A stretch of DNA of 23,645 bases from a bacterium (GTDB lineage: Bacteria; RBG-13-66-14): NCBI GenBank assembly GCA_035528375.1, contig DATKYS010000064.1, forward strand, positions 1-23,645. The letters are read 5' to 3'. This document shows, in pieces, positions 1-6,716 of this stretch (position 1 is the stretch's first letter; each line of letters opens with the position of its first letter). A program made the translations under genes and the position numbers. The notes beneath the pieces were generated by a model. That model was not told the origin of the DNA and ran no database searches. It worked only from the letters and a program-made list of their open reading frames with translations.

Positions 1-213
1 GCCCGCGCCATCTCCGGCGACCCCGAGCTTCTGCTGGCCGACGAGCCGACGGGCAACCTGGATCCCGACCTCTCGCAGAAAATCATGGACCTGCTGCGCA
101 AAATCGCCTCGCGCGGGACCACGGTCATCGTGGCCACCCACAACTACGAGATGGTCAAGCGCATCGAGGCGCGCGCCATACATATCGAGGCCGGCCGGGT
201 GCTGGTGCAGTAG
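1..213 (+). CDS. ftsE: FtsE, cell-division ABC transporter ATPase (3' end only)
   Basis: The reading frame is open from the first base and ends in TAG at 211-213, giving the last 70 residues of an ABC ATPase. Visible motifs are the Walker B and D-loop stretch LLADEPTGNLDP and the switch histidine in VATHNYEMV. FtsE is the cytoplasmic ATPase that works with the permease FtsX to control peptidoglycan hydrolases at the septum. The identification rests partly on the neighbour: ftsX follows on the same strand, which is the usual ftsE-ftsX order. Here the pair is not adjacent as is normal, but separated by about 1.6 kb of extra genes. Without that neighbour the fragment could be any LolD/MacB-type ATPase. 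Confidence 0.85.
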   Translation, partial: ARAISGDPELLLADEPTGNLDPDLSQKIMDLLRKIASRGTTVIVATHNYEMVKRIEARAIHIEAGRVLVQ

Positions 214-225
214 AGGACCCGAACC

Positions 226-534
226 ATGTTCTACATCAAACCCTACATCGAAAAGCTCGAGGAGTTCTGCCGCCGGTGGCGGATTACCGAGGTGGCGCTT
301 TTCGGCTCGGCGCTGCGCGACGACTTCGGCCCGGATTCCGATATCGACCTTCTGGCCCGCTTCGAGCCCGAGGTTCACTGGACCATCCTGGACCACGTCC
401 AGATGGAGGACGAGCTGGCGGAAATTTTCGGGCGGAAGGTGGACCTGTGGAACCGGATGGCCGTGGAGGAGAGCGAAAATCCATACAGAAAAAAAGAGAT
501 ACTGAATACGGCTCGGGTGATATTTACCGCCTGA
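226..534 (+). CDS. MntA-like minimal nucleotidyltransferase (orphan antitoxin-type)
   Basis: 102-residue protein of the minimal nucleotidyltransferase (MNT, PF01909/PF18765-type) fold. The signature GSALRDDFGPDSDIDLL at about residues 27-43 contains the GSxxR and SDIDLL elements, including the paired metal-binding Asp residues. In the known HEPN-MNT toxin-antitoxin modules such a protein AMPylates and neutralises a HEPN ribonuclease encoded next to it. No HEPN gene is visible on either side: upstream is ftsE and downstream is a non-coding stretch with an ftsX fragment. It starts 13 bases after the ftsE stop, with AGAGGA upstream of the ATG, so it is probably co-transcribed with ftsE. It may be a solitary antitoxin remnant or have acquired another role. 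The family call is firm, the function is not. Confidence 0.8.
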   Translation: MFYIKPYIEKLEEFCRRWRITEVALFGSALRDDFGPDSDIDLLARFEPEVHWTILDHVQMEDELAEIFGRKVDLWNRMAVEESENPYRKKEILNTARVIFTA

Positions 535-699
535 CGGCGTTGGCTTTTCGATGGATGTTTGGGGATGGCAATGGACGCCCTCGCATTAGTAGTCGACCGA
601 AGCCTGCTTGAAAGAGCCGAGTGGCCGTGATTCCGCTGTAAAGAACGACGTGACGACGCTGCATATAACAATGAAGTCTTTTCTCGGCGAGGACTGACC
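535..699 (+). other. Non-coding stretch between the nucleotidyltransferase and the ftsX fragment
   Basis: No convincing gene was found. A 19-codon reading frame from the ATG near 571 is the only short open stretch on this strand and resembles nothing I know. The base composition is more mixed than in neighbouring genes. The final bases before position 700 contain GAGGA followed by six bases, which looks like the ribosome binding site of the ftsX fragment. This may be decayed sequence left by insertion of the cassette between ftsE and ftsX. Confidence 0.4.
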
Positions 700-807
700 G
701 TGGGCAACCTGGGCTACTACATCCGCGAGGGGTTCTCCGGCCTGCGGCGCGGCGGTACCGGCAGCGCCGGGGCGGTCCTCACCGTCGTGCTCTCCATCCT
801 GGTCTTG
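700..807 (+). repeat. Direct repeat copy A of the ftsX 5' end (copy B at 1854-1961)
   Basis: Two direct copies of about 108 bp, 98 of 108 bases identical by hand alignment, lie 1,154 bp apart and flank an AT-richer gene. Sequence upstream of the two copies is unrelated. The divergence is concentrated at silent positions. This suggests the downstream copy, together with full-length ftsX, entered from a related but not identical genome, or that the two copies diverged under coding constraint. Confidence 0.85.
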
Positions 808-816
808 GCTGAATAA
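700..816 (+). pseudogene. ftsX: 5' fragment of ftsX (first 36 codons, then a junction and stop)
   Basis: From the GTG at 700 the translation reproduces the start of the full FtsX encoded at 1854: 35 of the first 36 residues are identical, the exception being Thr for Ser at residue 20. At DNA level I count 10 differences in 108 bases, almost all in third positions. The similarity begins exactly at the start codon and breaks after codon 36, where two new codons and TAA (814-816) follow. It keeps a good ribosome binding site (GAGGA six bases before GTG). The stop lies 11 bases before the next gene's ATG, so the peptide could act as a translated leader that couples translation into that gene. It cannot make a working FtsX, since it covers only the cytoplasmic start and part of the first membrane helix. 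Confidence 0.85.
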
Positions 817-827
817 AGGGGGTTACC

Positions 828-1685
828 ATGAAAAGGCTTGCTTTGCTCATCTTGCTGGCGATATCAGTTTCCATTGCAGAGGCACCTGTTGTGGCTTTTC
901 TAGACCTCGAAGCGATTAACTGCGATACTGGTATAGTCAGAGCTATTTCAGAGACGTTTCGTACAGAGGTGGTATCCTCTTATAGTTTTGCTATGGTTGA
1001 ACGGGCTCAAATTGGAAAGGTTATGGAGGAGCTGGCTTTCCAACAATCGGGTATTGTCGACGCTAATACAGCCGTTGAGTTAGGTAGAATCGTAGGGGCA
1101 GATTACGTTGGCATAGGCAGCGTTAATCAGATTTCAGGCAGTTATTCCATAGCGGTTCGGTTGGTAAGCGTTGAAACATCTCTTGTCGTGGGCGCCGCGG
1201 TAGAAATGGCTAGAAGCGTCAATGACTTATGGGATGCATGCAGCACGATAGTCAAAAATATCGTCGAAATTGAACTGCCGGAAAGGGATATTTACGTTTC
1301 AAAAAGCGAAACGGCCCTCATGGCTACGACATCTGATGAATATATGGTGTTGGGTGTCAATATGGTGATAATAGATGATTTCTCCTTTCTTCCGTCTGAA
1401 ATTACAATTGAAGTAGGTACAAAATTGTGGTTTGTAAATAATAGTTATTTTGAAAATACCGCTACATTTGATTTCTTCTCTTCTCCCATACTAAATGCTG
1501 CATATTCAGATGTTCCTAGGATAAAGACGACGATTGATTGGGAAACCGGGTCTTACTCATCTCCTCCATATAATCCTTCAGATTTTCAGGGCCGTACATG
1601 GTCTCATGTATTTAATGAAGCTGGGGATTACTATTATTATTCGGCTGTTGCTGATGATATGGCTGGCGAAGTTCATGTTAAATGA
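828..1685 (+). CDS. Secreted CsgG-like domain protein with a C-terminal cupredoxin-like domain
   Basis: 285 residues. Residues 1-18 form a Sec signal peptide. About residues 22-150 resemble the CsgG/LpoB-type domain found in many lipoproteins: VVAFLDLEA, FAMVERAQIGKVMEELAFQQ, a GADYVGIGSV strand and RLVSVETSLVVGAA. About residues 175-285 resemble a plastocyanin/cupredoxin fold (FLPSEITIEVGTKLWFVNNS and a final HVFNEAGDYYYYSAVADDMAG). The type-1 copper Cys and His positions are replaced by Ser and Ala, and only the Met position remains, so copper binding looks unlikely. The ATG has AAGGGGG five bases upstream. The gene is visibly richer in A and T, with different codon use, than everything around it, which points to horizontal acquisition. 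It sits inside the ftsE-ftsX pair. Function is unknown; a periplasmic or cell-surface role is inferred from the signal peptide. Confidence 0.75.
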   Translation: MKRLALLILLAISVSIAEAPVVAFLDLEAINCDTGIVRAISETFRTEVVSSYSFAMVERAQIGKVMEELAFQQSGIVDANTAVELGRIVGADYVGIGSVNQISGSYSIAVRLVSVETSLVVGAAVEMARSVNDLWDACSTIVKNIVEIELPERDIYVSKSETALMATTSDEYMVLGVNMVIIDDFSFLPSEITIEVGTKLWFVNNSYFENTATFDFFSSPILNAAYSDVPRIKTTIDWETGSYSSPPYNPSDFQGRTWSHVFNEAGDYYYYSAVADDMAGEVHVK

Positions 1686-1715
1686 GCAGTCAATAACTTC
1701 GTATAATTTCGGTGA

Positions 1716-1844
1716 TTTACCGGTCGGGTGACCGGCGAGCAGACAGGCGACCATACCATGCTCTACGAAGCCGGGACCATCAACGTTTACAGTGGGGCGT
1801 ATCACCCCCTGGTCTCCTACTCCTCCTGGGCCTCCTCCCACTGA
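1716..1844 (+). pseudogene. Possible C-terminal remnant of a lost gene
   Basis: Right after the AT-rich gene the composition returns to high GC. A frame opens after a TGA at 1713 and runs to TGA at 1842-1844. It encodes about 42 residues ending in YSSWASSH, with the stretch MLYEAGTINVYSGAYHPL before it. It has no obvious start of its own apart from a GTG at 1728 without a clear ribosome binding site. It resembles the tail of a secreted protein, perhaps left when the inserted gene replaced most of an earlier one. Its stop lies nine bases before the ftsX ATG, so translation of this tail could help initiate ftsX, which lacks a good ribosome binding site. It could also be non-coding. Confidence 0.3.
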
Positions 1845-1853
1845 TGGCGGCGC

Positions 1854-2723
1854 ATGGGTAACTTAGGCTACTACATCCGCGAGGGGTTCTCCGGCCTGCG
1901 GCGCGGCGGGTCCGGCAGCGCCGGCGCGGTGCTCACCGTCGTCCTCTCCATCCTGGTCCTGGGCGTCGTGCTCCTGATCGTGCGCAACCTCCAACTCCTG
2001 GTGGAAGAGGCCCGCGCCGAGGTCGAGGTCGAGGCGTACATCGCCGGCAACCCCACAACGACCGAGCTCTCCTACATCGAGACCGCCATTACCGGCCTTC
2101 CCGGCGTCGAGGCGGTCCGCTACGTGTCCAAGGCCGAGGCCCTCGAGGAGCTTCGCATCATGCTCGGCGAGGACCAATACCTCCTCTCCGAGATTGAGGA
2201 AAACCCCCTTCCGGCCTCGTTCCGCCTCACGATGACCCCGGATTACCGCACCGACGAGCGTCTGGCCCAGACCGCCGAGCAGCTCGAGCTCGTCCCGGGC
2301 GTGACCCGCGTCTCCTACGGGCGGGAGTGGGTGGAGTCGTTGTCGGAGATCGTCCGCATCGCCGGGCTGGGGGGGCTGGTCATCGGCGGGGTGCTGGCGC
2401 TGGCCTCGGTCCTGGTGGTGGGTAACGCCGTGGCGCTTTCCGTTTACATGCGGCGGGATGAGATAACGATTCTCAAGGTCGTCGGCGCAACGCACGGCTT
2501 CATCCGGCGACCCTTCGTCGTCGAGGGCTTTCTGGTGGGAATCCTGGGAGGGGCAATCGGGGTGCTGCTCGTTTACGTCCTCTACGCCACGGTGGGCCGG
2601 CTCGTCGGGGCGAGCGTATTCCTGCCCTGGGAGTGGTGGCTGGGGCTGGTGGGCCTGGGTGCGCTCGTCGGCGTCATCGGGAGCTTCTTCGCCGCCGCAG
2701 GCCACGTCCACCGCGCGAAGTGA
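1854..2723 (+). CDS. ftsX: FtsX, permease-like cell-division protein
   Basis: 289 residues, normal length for FtsX. It has a cytoplasmic start, a first membrane helix at about residues 22-48, a periplasmic domain of about 120 residues, and three more helices at about 172-195, 222-250 and 260-285. The stretch LSVYMRRDEITILKVVGAT between helices 2 and 3 is typical of FtsX. FtsX couples ATP hydrolysis by FtsE to activation of peptidoglycan hydrolases during division. The ATG at 1854 is supported by the duplicated fragment at 700, whose similarity starts at the same codon. The full gene has only a weak ribosome binding site (GGCGG close to ATG), whereas the upstream fragment kept a good one. A terminator follows the stop, so this closes the transcription unit. 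Confidence 0.93.
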   Translation: MGNLGYYIREGFSGLRRGGSGSAGAVLTVVLSILVLGVVLLIVRNLQLLVEEARAEVEVEAYIAGNPTTTELSYIETAITGLPGVEAVRYVSKAEALEELRIMLGEDQYLLSEIEENPLPASFRLTMTPDYRTDERLAQTAEQLELVPGVTRVSYGREWVESLSEIVRIAGLGGLVIGGVLALASVLVVGNAVALSVYMRRDEITILKVVGATHGFIRRPFVVEGFLVGILGGAIGVLLVYVLYATVGRLVGASVFLPWEWWLGLVGLGALVGVIGSFFAAAGHVHRAK

Positions 2724-2746
2724 TAATACGTTGATACGCTGGAATG

Positions 2747-2772
2747 GCGGGGAGGCGGCTCCCCGCTTTTTT
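2747..2772 (+). terminator. Rho-independent terminator after ftsX
   Basis: Perfect 8-bp stem (GCGGGGAG at 2747-2754 and CTCCCCGC at 2759-2766) with a four-base loop, followed by six T. It lies 24 bases after the ftsX stop. On the opposite strand no T tract follows, so it serves the plus-strand unit only. Confidence 0.9.
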
Positions 2773-2773
2773 A

Positions 2774-3301
2774 TTATCCGTTCAGCGCCTTCAACCGGCC
2801 CCAGGAGAGACGGACGGTCCCGGCGTCTCCCACCAATCGAACCCATACCTCGCGCCGGTCCAACTCCTCCCACACCGATCCCGCCGGTCCCTCGCAGGCG
2901 CCGACGACGAAAACCAGCCGCCGGTCGCCGCTCCGGTCGTCCGGCAGGAGGTAGAGGTCGGCGTGGTATGCGCCTCGCCCGGTGAGGGCCCGGTCGGTGA
3001 CGAAGCCCGACCAGCGGCAACCGTCCGGCGCGGGGTCGTTGAACTCCAGCCAGGCGGAGCAGCTCCGGCTGGGCTCGAGCCGTCCCGCGGCGTACCCGAC
3101 GTACCCTTCCGCCACGACCGACCAGTCGGAGGGCGTCAGGACGCCGAGGAAGCCGCTGGCCGTTTGGTCGGAGTCGGCCATCACGTGGAGCGTCACGGGG
3201 AAGCGCTCCCCGGGTGAAACGCACGGTGGTATTTCGATGGAGCTCAGGTCCAGGCAGCCCGTCGCCAGGACCGAGGCCAGCACCGCGCAGAACGCTTTCA
3301 C
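2774..3301 (-). CDS. Small lipoprotein of unknown function
   Basis: I place the start at the GTG at 3301 because GGAGG lies six bases before it and translation then begins directly with a lipoprotein signal peptide (MKAFCAVLASVLATGC; lipobox LATGC, acylated Cys16). The frame stays open upstream to an ATG at 3343 and beyond, but those starts lack a ribosome binding site and add arginine-rich sequence that looks non-coding. The mature part of about 160 residues is probably beta-rich, with several conserved-looking Trp and Cys residues, and I do not recognise the family. It converges on ftsX and is divergent from valS. A location in the outer or inner membrane facing the periplasm is inferred from the lipobox. 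Confidence 0.7.
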   Translation of the reverse strand: MKAFCAVLASVLATGCLDLSSIEIPPCVSPGERFPVTLHVMADSDQTASGFLGVLTPSDWSVVAEGYVGYAAGRLEPSRSCSAWLEFNDPAPDGCRWSGFVTDRALTGRGAYHADLYLLPDDRSGDRRLVFVVGACEGPAGSVWEELDRREVWVRLVGDAGTVRLSWGRLKALNG

Positions 3302-3388
3302 GGCGAACCTCCGGTACATTAAGGTTTGAAGAAGGTTATACATCACCGAAACGCGTTTCTCCCGGAAATGGTTCCCTCGGCGCCGCCC

Positions 3389-3417
3389 TTGACAGGTTCG
3401 GGGAGGCCCCGTAAACT
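3389..3417 (+). promoter_or_regulatory. Sigma70-type promoter for valS
   Basis: TTGACA at 3389-3394, a 17-base spacer, and TAAACT at 3412-3417. It points toward valS, whose ATG is at 3572. In such GC-rich DNA a perfect -35 box with ideal spacing is unlikely by chance. Confidence 0.7.
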
Positions 3418-3571
3418 TGGCGCCGACATGCGAAAGAGCACGACGACAGCCGAAGGTTTCCGGAGAAAGGGGGGCGGCGCGATGCCGCGCACGGTCGCCG
3501 GGGTGAGCTGAACCCCGACGGTCCGGCGATGGGCGCCGGTCGCCCAATCTCTTCATCCGGGAGACGAAGCC
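3418..3571 (+). other. valS 5' leader, about 150 bases
   Basis: Long untranslated leader predicted from the promoter to the valS ATG. It holds a short hairpin (CGGGGT and ACCCCG around a seven-base loop, roughly 3499-3517) and a 27-codon open frame starting at 3429 that is not enriched in valine codons. I found no T-box specifier or antiterminator pattern and no U tract after the hairpin. Regulation through this leader is possible but not shown. GGGAG about ten bases before the ATG is the valS ribosome binding site. Confidence 0.4.
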
Positions 3572-6556
3572 ATGACCGACAAGACTATTCCCTCAAAGTA
3601 CGACCAGACGGAGATCGAGTCCCGCTGGTACTCCCATTGGGAGCGGGAGGGGCATTTCCGTCTCAACGAGAACGCCCCGGGGCCGGTGTTCACCGTGGTC
3701 ATCCCGCCGCCCAACATCACCGGCTCCCTGCACATGGGCCACGCCCTGAACAACACCATCCAGGACATCACCGTCCGCTTCAAGCGGATGCAGGGTTGCA
3801 AGGTCCTCTGGCAGCCGGGCACCGACCACGCCGGCATCGCCACCCAGAACAAGGTCGAGCAGGCGCTGGCCGCCGAGGGGCTGACCCGGCACGACCTGGG
3901 GCGGGAGGCCTTCATCGCCCGCTGCTGGGCCTGGCGCGAGCAGTACGGCCGCGAAATCGTCGAGCAGTTGAGGATTCTGGGTTGCTCCTGCGACTGGGAG
4001 CGGGAGCGCTTCACCATGGACGAGGGGCTCAACCGGGCGGTGCGCACCGCCTTCAAGGCGTACTACGACGCGGGGATGATCTACCGCGGCGTGCGCATGG
4101 TCAACTGGTGCACCCGCTGCCATACCTCCATCTCCGACCTCGAGGTGGAGTACGAGGACCAGAGCTCCCACCTGTGGTATGTACGCTACGGGGGCCTCGT
4201 CGTGGCCACCACGCGGCCGGAGACGATGCTGGGCGACACGGCGGTGGCGGTCCATCCCGAGGACGAGCGGTACGAATCCTTCATCGGCAAAGAGGTGGAC
4301 CTGCCGCTCACCGGACGGCGCATCCCGGTCATCGCCGACGAGCGCGTGGACCCCGCCTTCGGCACCGGGGCGGTGAAGGTGACCCCGGCCCACGACCCCA
4401 ACGACCACGAGATGGCCGGGCGTCACGGCTTGGCGAGCGTGGTGGTCATAGACTTCGAGGGAAGGATGACCGCCGACGCAGGGGCCGGTTACGCGGGGCT
4501 CGGCGTCCTGGAATGCCGGAAAAAAGTGGTCGCCGACCTCGATAAGTTGGGCCTCCTGGAAAAAACCGAGGATTACTCACACTCGGTGGGCACCTGCTAC
4601 CGCTGCCACGAGACCATCGAGCCGCTGGTGAGCGAGCAGTGGTGGATGGACATGAGCCCCCTGAAGGAGCCCGCCATCCGTGTCGTGGAGCGGGGCGAGG
4701 TGAAGTTCATCCCCGAGCGCTGGACCAAGGTCTACCTCGACTGGATGGAGAACCTGCGGGACTGGAACATAGGCCGCCAGCTCTGGTGGGGCCACCGGAT
4801 GCCGCTCTGGCACTGCGACGCCTGCGGCGGAATCGTGGTGGAGATAGAAACGCCCGAGCGGTGCCCTGAATGCGGCGGAGCCCTGCGCCAGGATGAGGAT
4901 GTCCTGGACACCTGGTTCTCCTCGGCGCTCTGGCCGCTCTCGACCCTGGGCTGGCCCGACGACGAGGAGCAGTTGAAGAGACTCTACCCCACCGCCGTCC
5001 TCTCCACCGCGCCGGACATCATCTACCTCTGGGTGGCGCGGATGATTATGAGCGGTATGCACTTCCGCGGGGAGAAACCCTTCAGCCACGTGTACCTCCA
5101 CGCCACCGTCCTGGCCCAGGACGGCCGGCGGATGAGCAAATCCCTGGGGACCGGCGTGGACCCGCGCGAGGTCATCGGCGATTACGGAACCGACGCCCTG
5201 CGCTTCACCCTGGTCATTCTCACCGGCCAGGGGCAGTCGGTGCGGCTGTGGGAGGACCGCTTCACCGTGGGGCGGAATTTTGCCAACAAGGTCTGGAACG
5301 CCGCCCGCTTTCTCCAGCTCAACCTCGCCGGGAGCCGCCTCGCCGACGAGGCTCCGCTCACCACCGGGGAGCTGCCCGACGACCGCGAGCTCACCCTGGA
5401 GGACCGCTGGGTCATCTCCAAGCTGGGCCGGCTCGCCGGGGAGGTGACCGACGCGCTGGAAGCGTACCGCTTCAACGAGGCGGCGCACCTCGTATACGAG
5501 GCCTTCTGGCACGACTACTGCGACTGGTACCTGGAGCTCGTCAAGCCGCGCCTCTACGGCGACGACCCCAAGGCCAAGGGGGTGGCGCTCGCGGTGGCGC
5601 TCCACGGGATGCGCCTGCTGTTGAAGCTCCTGCACCCGATCATGCCCTTCATCACCGAGGAGCTTTTCCACCGCCTGTTCCCCAACGCGCCCGCGGACCT
5701 CATGGTCTCGCCCTGGGAGGACCACGAGGACTGGCCGGGGTACGCGGGGGACGAGGAGCACGTGGAGCGGCTGCAGAAGCTGATAGACGCCGTGCGCAAC
5801 ATCCGGGGCGAGATGGGAGTCCCGCCCGGGGCCAAGGTCAAGCTCCTGGTGAAGACCACCGACGGCGACCTGGCCGCCCTGGTCGAGGCCCAGGCAGGCT
5901 TCTTCGCAAATCTGGCCGGCGTGGTGGAAATCGAGGCCGGTCCGGAGGTGGTCAAGCCCAGGGGGGCCGCCGTGGGCGTGGAGGGCGACGTGGAGCTCTA
6001 CGTGCCGCTGGCCGGGGTGGTGGACTTCACCGCCGAGCTGGAGCGCGTGAAAAAGGAGCTGGGGAAGGTCCGCGAGCGGTTGTCCAAAGTCGAGAAGAAG
6101 CTGGCCGACGCCCAGTTCAGGCAAAAGGCCCCCGCCGAGGTCGTCAGGGGTGAAGAGGAGAAGCGGGACCGGCTGGCGGCCGAGCTCGAGGCACTGGAAC
6201 GGCACCTGCGGCAGGTGGAGGAGATGCTCTGGATGAGCACCGATGACCTTTTCGATGGGGTGCTCAAGAAGATTCCTGAATTAGCTCAAGAGCACCTGGG
6301 TGGTTTTCTGAATGAAGCCCTCGCGGATTCACGTCAGTTCTGCGAGGAGATACGGGGGAGGCTGGATAAATGGGTGGGCCAGTACCAACGGGGCGAGCTC
6401 AACCGGGAGGAGTTCGAGTGGCTGTTGAAGAGCCTGAAATCCCTCGCCCAAGGCCAACTTCTCAGTGAGGCCGGTATTGGCCAGGTCAGAGCACAGAATT
6501 TCTTCGAAGGTGTACTCAAGCTTATGATCAGGATTGCTATCGCCACGATGTTATAA
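3572..6556 (+). CDS. valS: Valyl-tRNA synthetase with an in-frame C-terminal fusion to a 107-residue module
   Basis: 994 residues. Residues 1 to about 887 are a complete class Ia valyl-tRNA synthetase, charging tRNA-Val with valine in the cytoplasm. Visible are the HIGH-type motif PPNITGSLHMGH (about 46-57), the editing (CP1) domain, Cys pairs of zinc-ribbon type (CDACGG and CPECGG), the KMSKS-type loop RMSKS (520-524), the anticodon-binding domain, and the C-terminal coiled coil (about 815-885). Most bacterial ValRS end there, at roughly 880-950 residues. Here the frame continues from Met888 with 107 residues matching the separate protein at 7140-7463, 77 of 107 identical without gaps. An ATG at 6233 with GGAGGAG upstream could also start this module independently. 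It has its own promoter and is followed by a terminator at 6592. The ValRS call is certain; the role of the extra module is unknown. Confidence 0.96.
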   Translation: MTDKTIPSKYDQTEIESRWYSHWEREGHFRLNENAPGPVFTVVIPPPNITGSLHMGHALNNTIQDITVRFKRMQGCKVLWQPGTDHAGIATQNKVEQALAAEGLTRHDLGREAFIARCWAWREQYGREIVEQLRILGCSCDWERERFTMDEGLNRAVRTAFKAYYDAGMIYRGVRMVNWCTRCHTSISDLEVEYEDQSSHLWYVRYGGLVVATTRPETMLGDTAVAVHPEDERYESFIGKEVDLPLTGRRIPVIADERVDPAFGTGAVKVTPAHDPNDHEMAGRHGLASVVVIDFEGRMTADAGAGYAGLGVLECRKKVVADLDKLGLLEKTEDYSHSVGTCYRCHETIEPLVSEQWWMDMSPLKEPAIRVVERGEVKFIPERWTKVYLDWMENLRDWNIGRQLWWGHRMPLWHCDACGGIVVEIETPERCPECGGALRQDEDVLDTWFSSALWPLSTLGWPDDEEQLKRLYPTAVLSTAPDIIYLWVARMIMSGMHFRGEKPFSHVYLHATVLAQDGRRMSKSLGTGVDPREVIGDYGTDALRFTLVILTGQGQSVRLWEDRFTVGRNFANKVWNAARFLQLNLAGSRLADEAPLTTGELPDDRELTLEDRWVISKLGRLAGEVTDALEAYRFNEAAHLVYEAFWHDYCDWYLELVKPRLYGDDPKAKGVALAVALHGMRLLLKLLHPIMPFITEELFHRLFPNAPADLMVSPWEDHEDWPGYAGDEEHVERLQKLIDAVRNIRGEMGVPPGAKVKLLVKTTDGDLAALVEAQAGFFANLAGVVEIEAGPEVVKPRGAAVGVEGDVELYVPLAGVVDFTAELERVKKELGKVRERLSKVEKKLADAQFRQKAPAEVVRGEEEKRDRLAAELEALERHLRQVEEMLWMSTDDLFDGVLKKIPELAQEHLGGFLNEALADSRQFCEEIRGRLDKWVGQYQRGELNREEFEWLLKSLKSLAQGQLLSEAGIGQVRAQNFFEGVLKLMIRIAIATML

Positions 6557-6618
6557 CTGAATGGAGATTCGGGTAGCGGGTTTTCGAACAGGGGCGGGTT
6601 TGGTACCCGCCCTTTTTT
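6233..6618 (+). repeat. Duplicated unit copy A: 107-codon module plus terminator, fused to valS (copy B at 7140-7521)
   Basis: Copy A comprises codons 888-994 of valS, the short spacer and the terminator. Copy B is a free-standing gene of identical length with a terminator of nearly the same sequence (GGCGGGT/ACCCGCC stem). Protein identity is about 72 percent, highest in the central stretch GQYQRGELNREE, and the DNA of that stretch is nearly identical. The direct duplication is separated by a lipoprotein gene. In copy A the in-frame Met aligns with the start Met of copy B, so the fusion joins a complete module to the synthetase end, as would happen if the valS stop codon was lost. Confidence 0.9.
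6592..6618 (+). terminator. Rho-independent terminator after valS
   Basis: Perfect stem GGGCGGGT (6592-6599) and ACCCGCCC (6605-6612), five-base loop, then six T (6613-6618). It is closely related in sequence to the terminator at 7499-7521. Confidence 0.93.
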
Positions 6619-6621
6619 ATA

Positions 6622-6650
6622 TTGACAGTCCGTCGGAGGGGTAGTATTTT
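6622..6650 (+). promoter_or_regulatory. Sigma70-type promoter for the lipoprotein / 107-residue gene pair
   Basis: TTGACA at 6622-6627, a 17-base spacer and TATTTT at 6645-6650. It starts four bases after the valS terminator's T tract and points to the gene at 6717. The same terminator-then-promoter layout recurs at 7499-7551. Confidence 0.75.
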
Positions 6651-6716
6651 TATAGCTTCCGTGTAAGTCTTTGTTGGCATGATACTTATAGTCATCACCA
6701 GACAAAAGGAGGAAAG

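Noticed and set aside
811-825. Similar leader string GAATAAAGGGG(G)TTAC before the genes at 828 and 7577
   Set aside because: Only about 15 bases including a ribosome binding site; the flanking sequence is unrelated, so I take it as coincidence.
1693-1707. Fifteen bases identical to one arm and spacer start of loxP (ATAACTTCGTATAAT)
   Set aside because: The inverted second arm is missing, no Cre-like recombinase is present, and the surroundings look like natural sequence. I treat it as a chance match, though a check for vector contamination would be quick.
1863-3224. 453-codon open frame on the minus strand over ftsX
   Set aside because: It is the shadow of ftsX and the neighbouring lipoprotein, with Arg/Gly/Asp-rich low-complexity translation and no domain.
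3302-3556. N-terminal extension of the lipoprotein at 2774-3301
   Set aside because: The Arg/Pro-rich sequence upstream has no ribosome binding site at its possible starts, while the GTG at 3301 has GGAGG and begins the signal peptide directly.
3418-3571. T-box or valine-rich leader peptide before valS
   Set aside because: No specifier stem, T-box sequence or terminator/antiterminator pair was found, and the short open frame is not rich in valine codons.
3529-4545. 338-codon open frame overlapping the start of valS
   Set aside because: Out-of-frame shadow of valS with Arg/Gly/His-rich composition.
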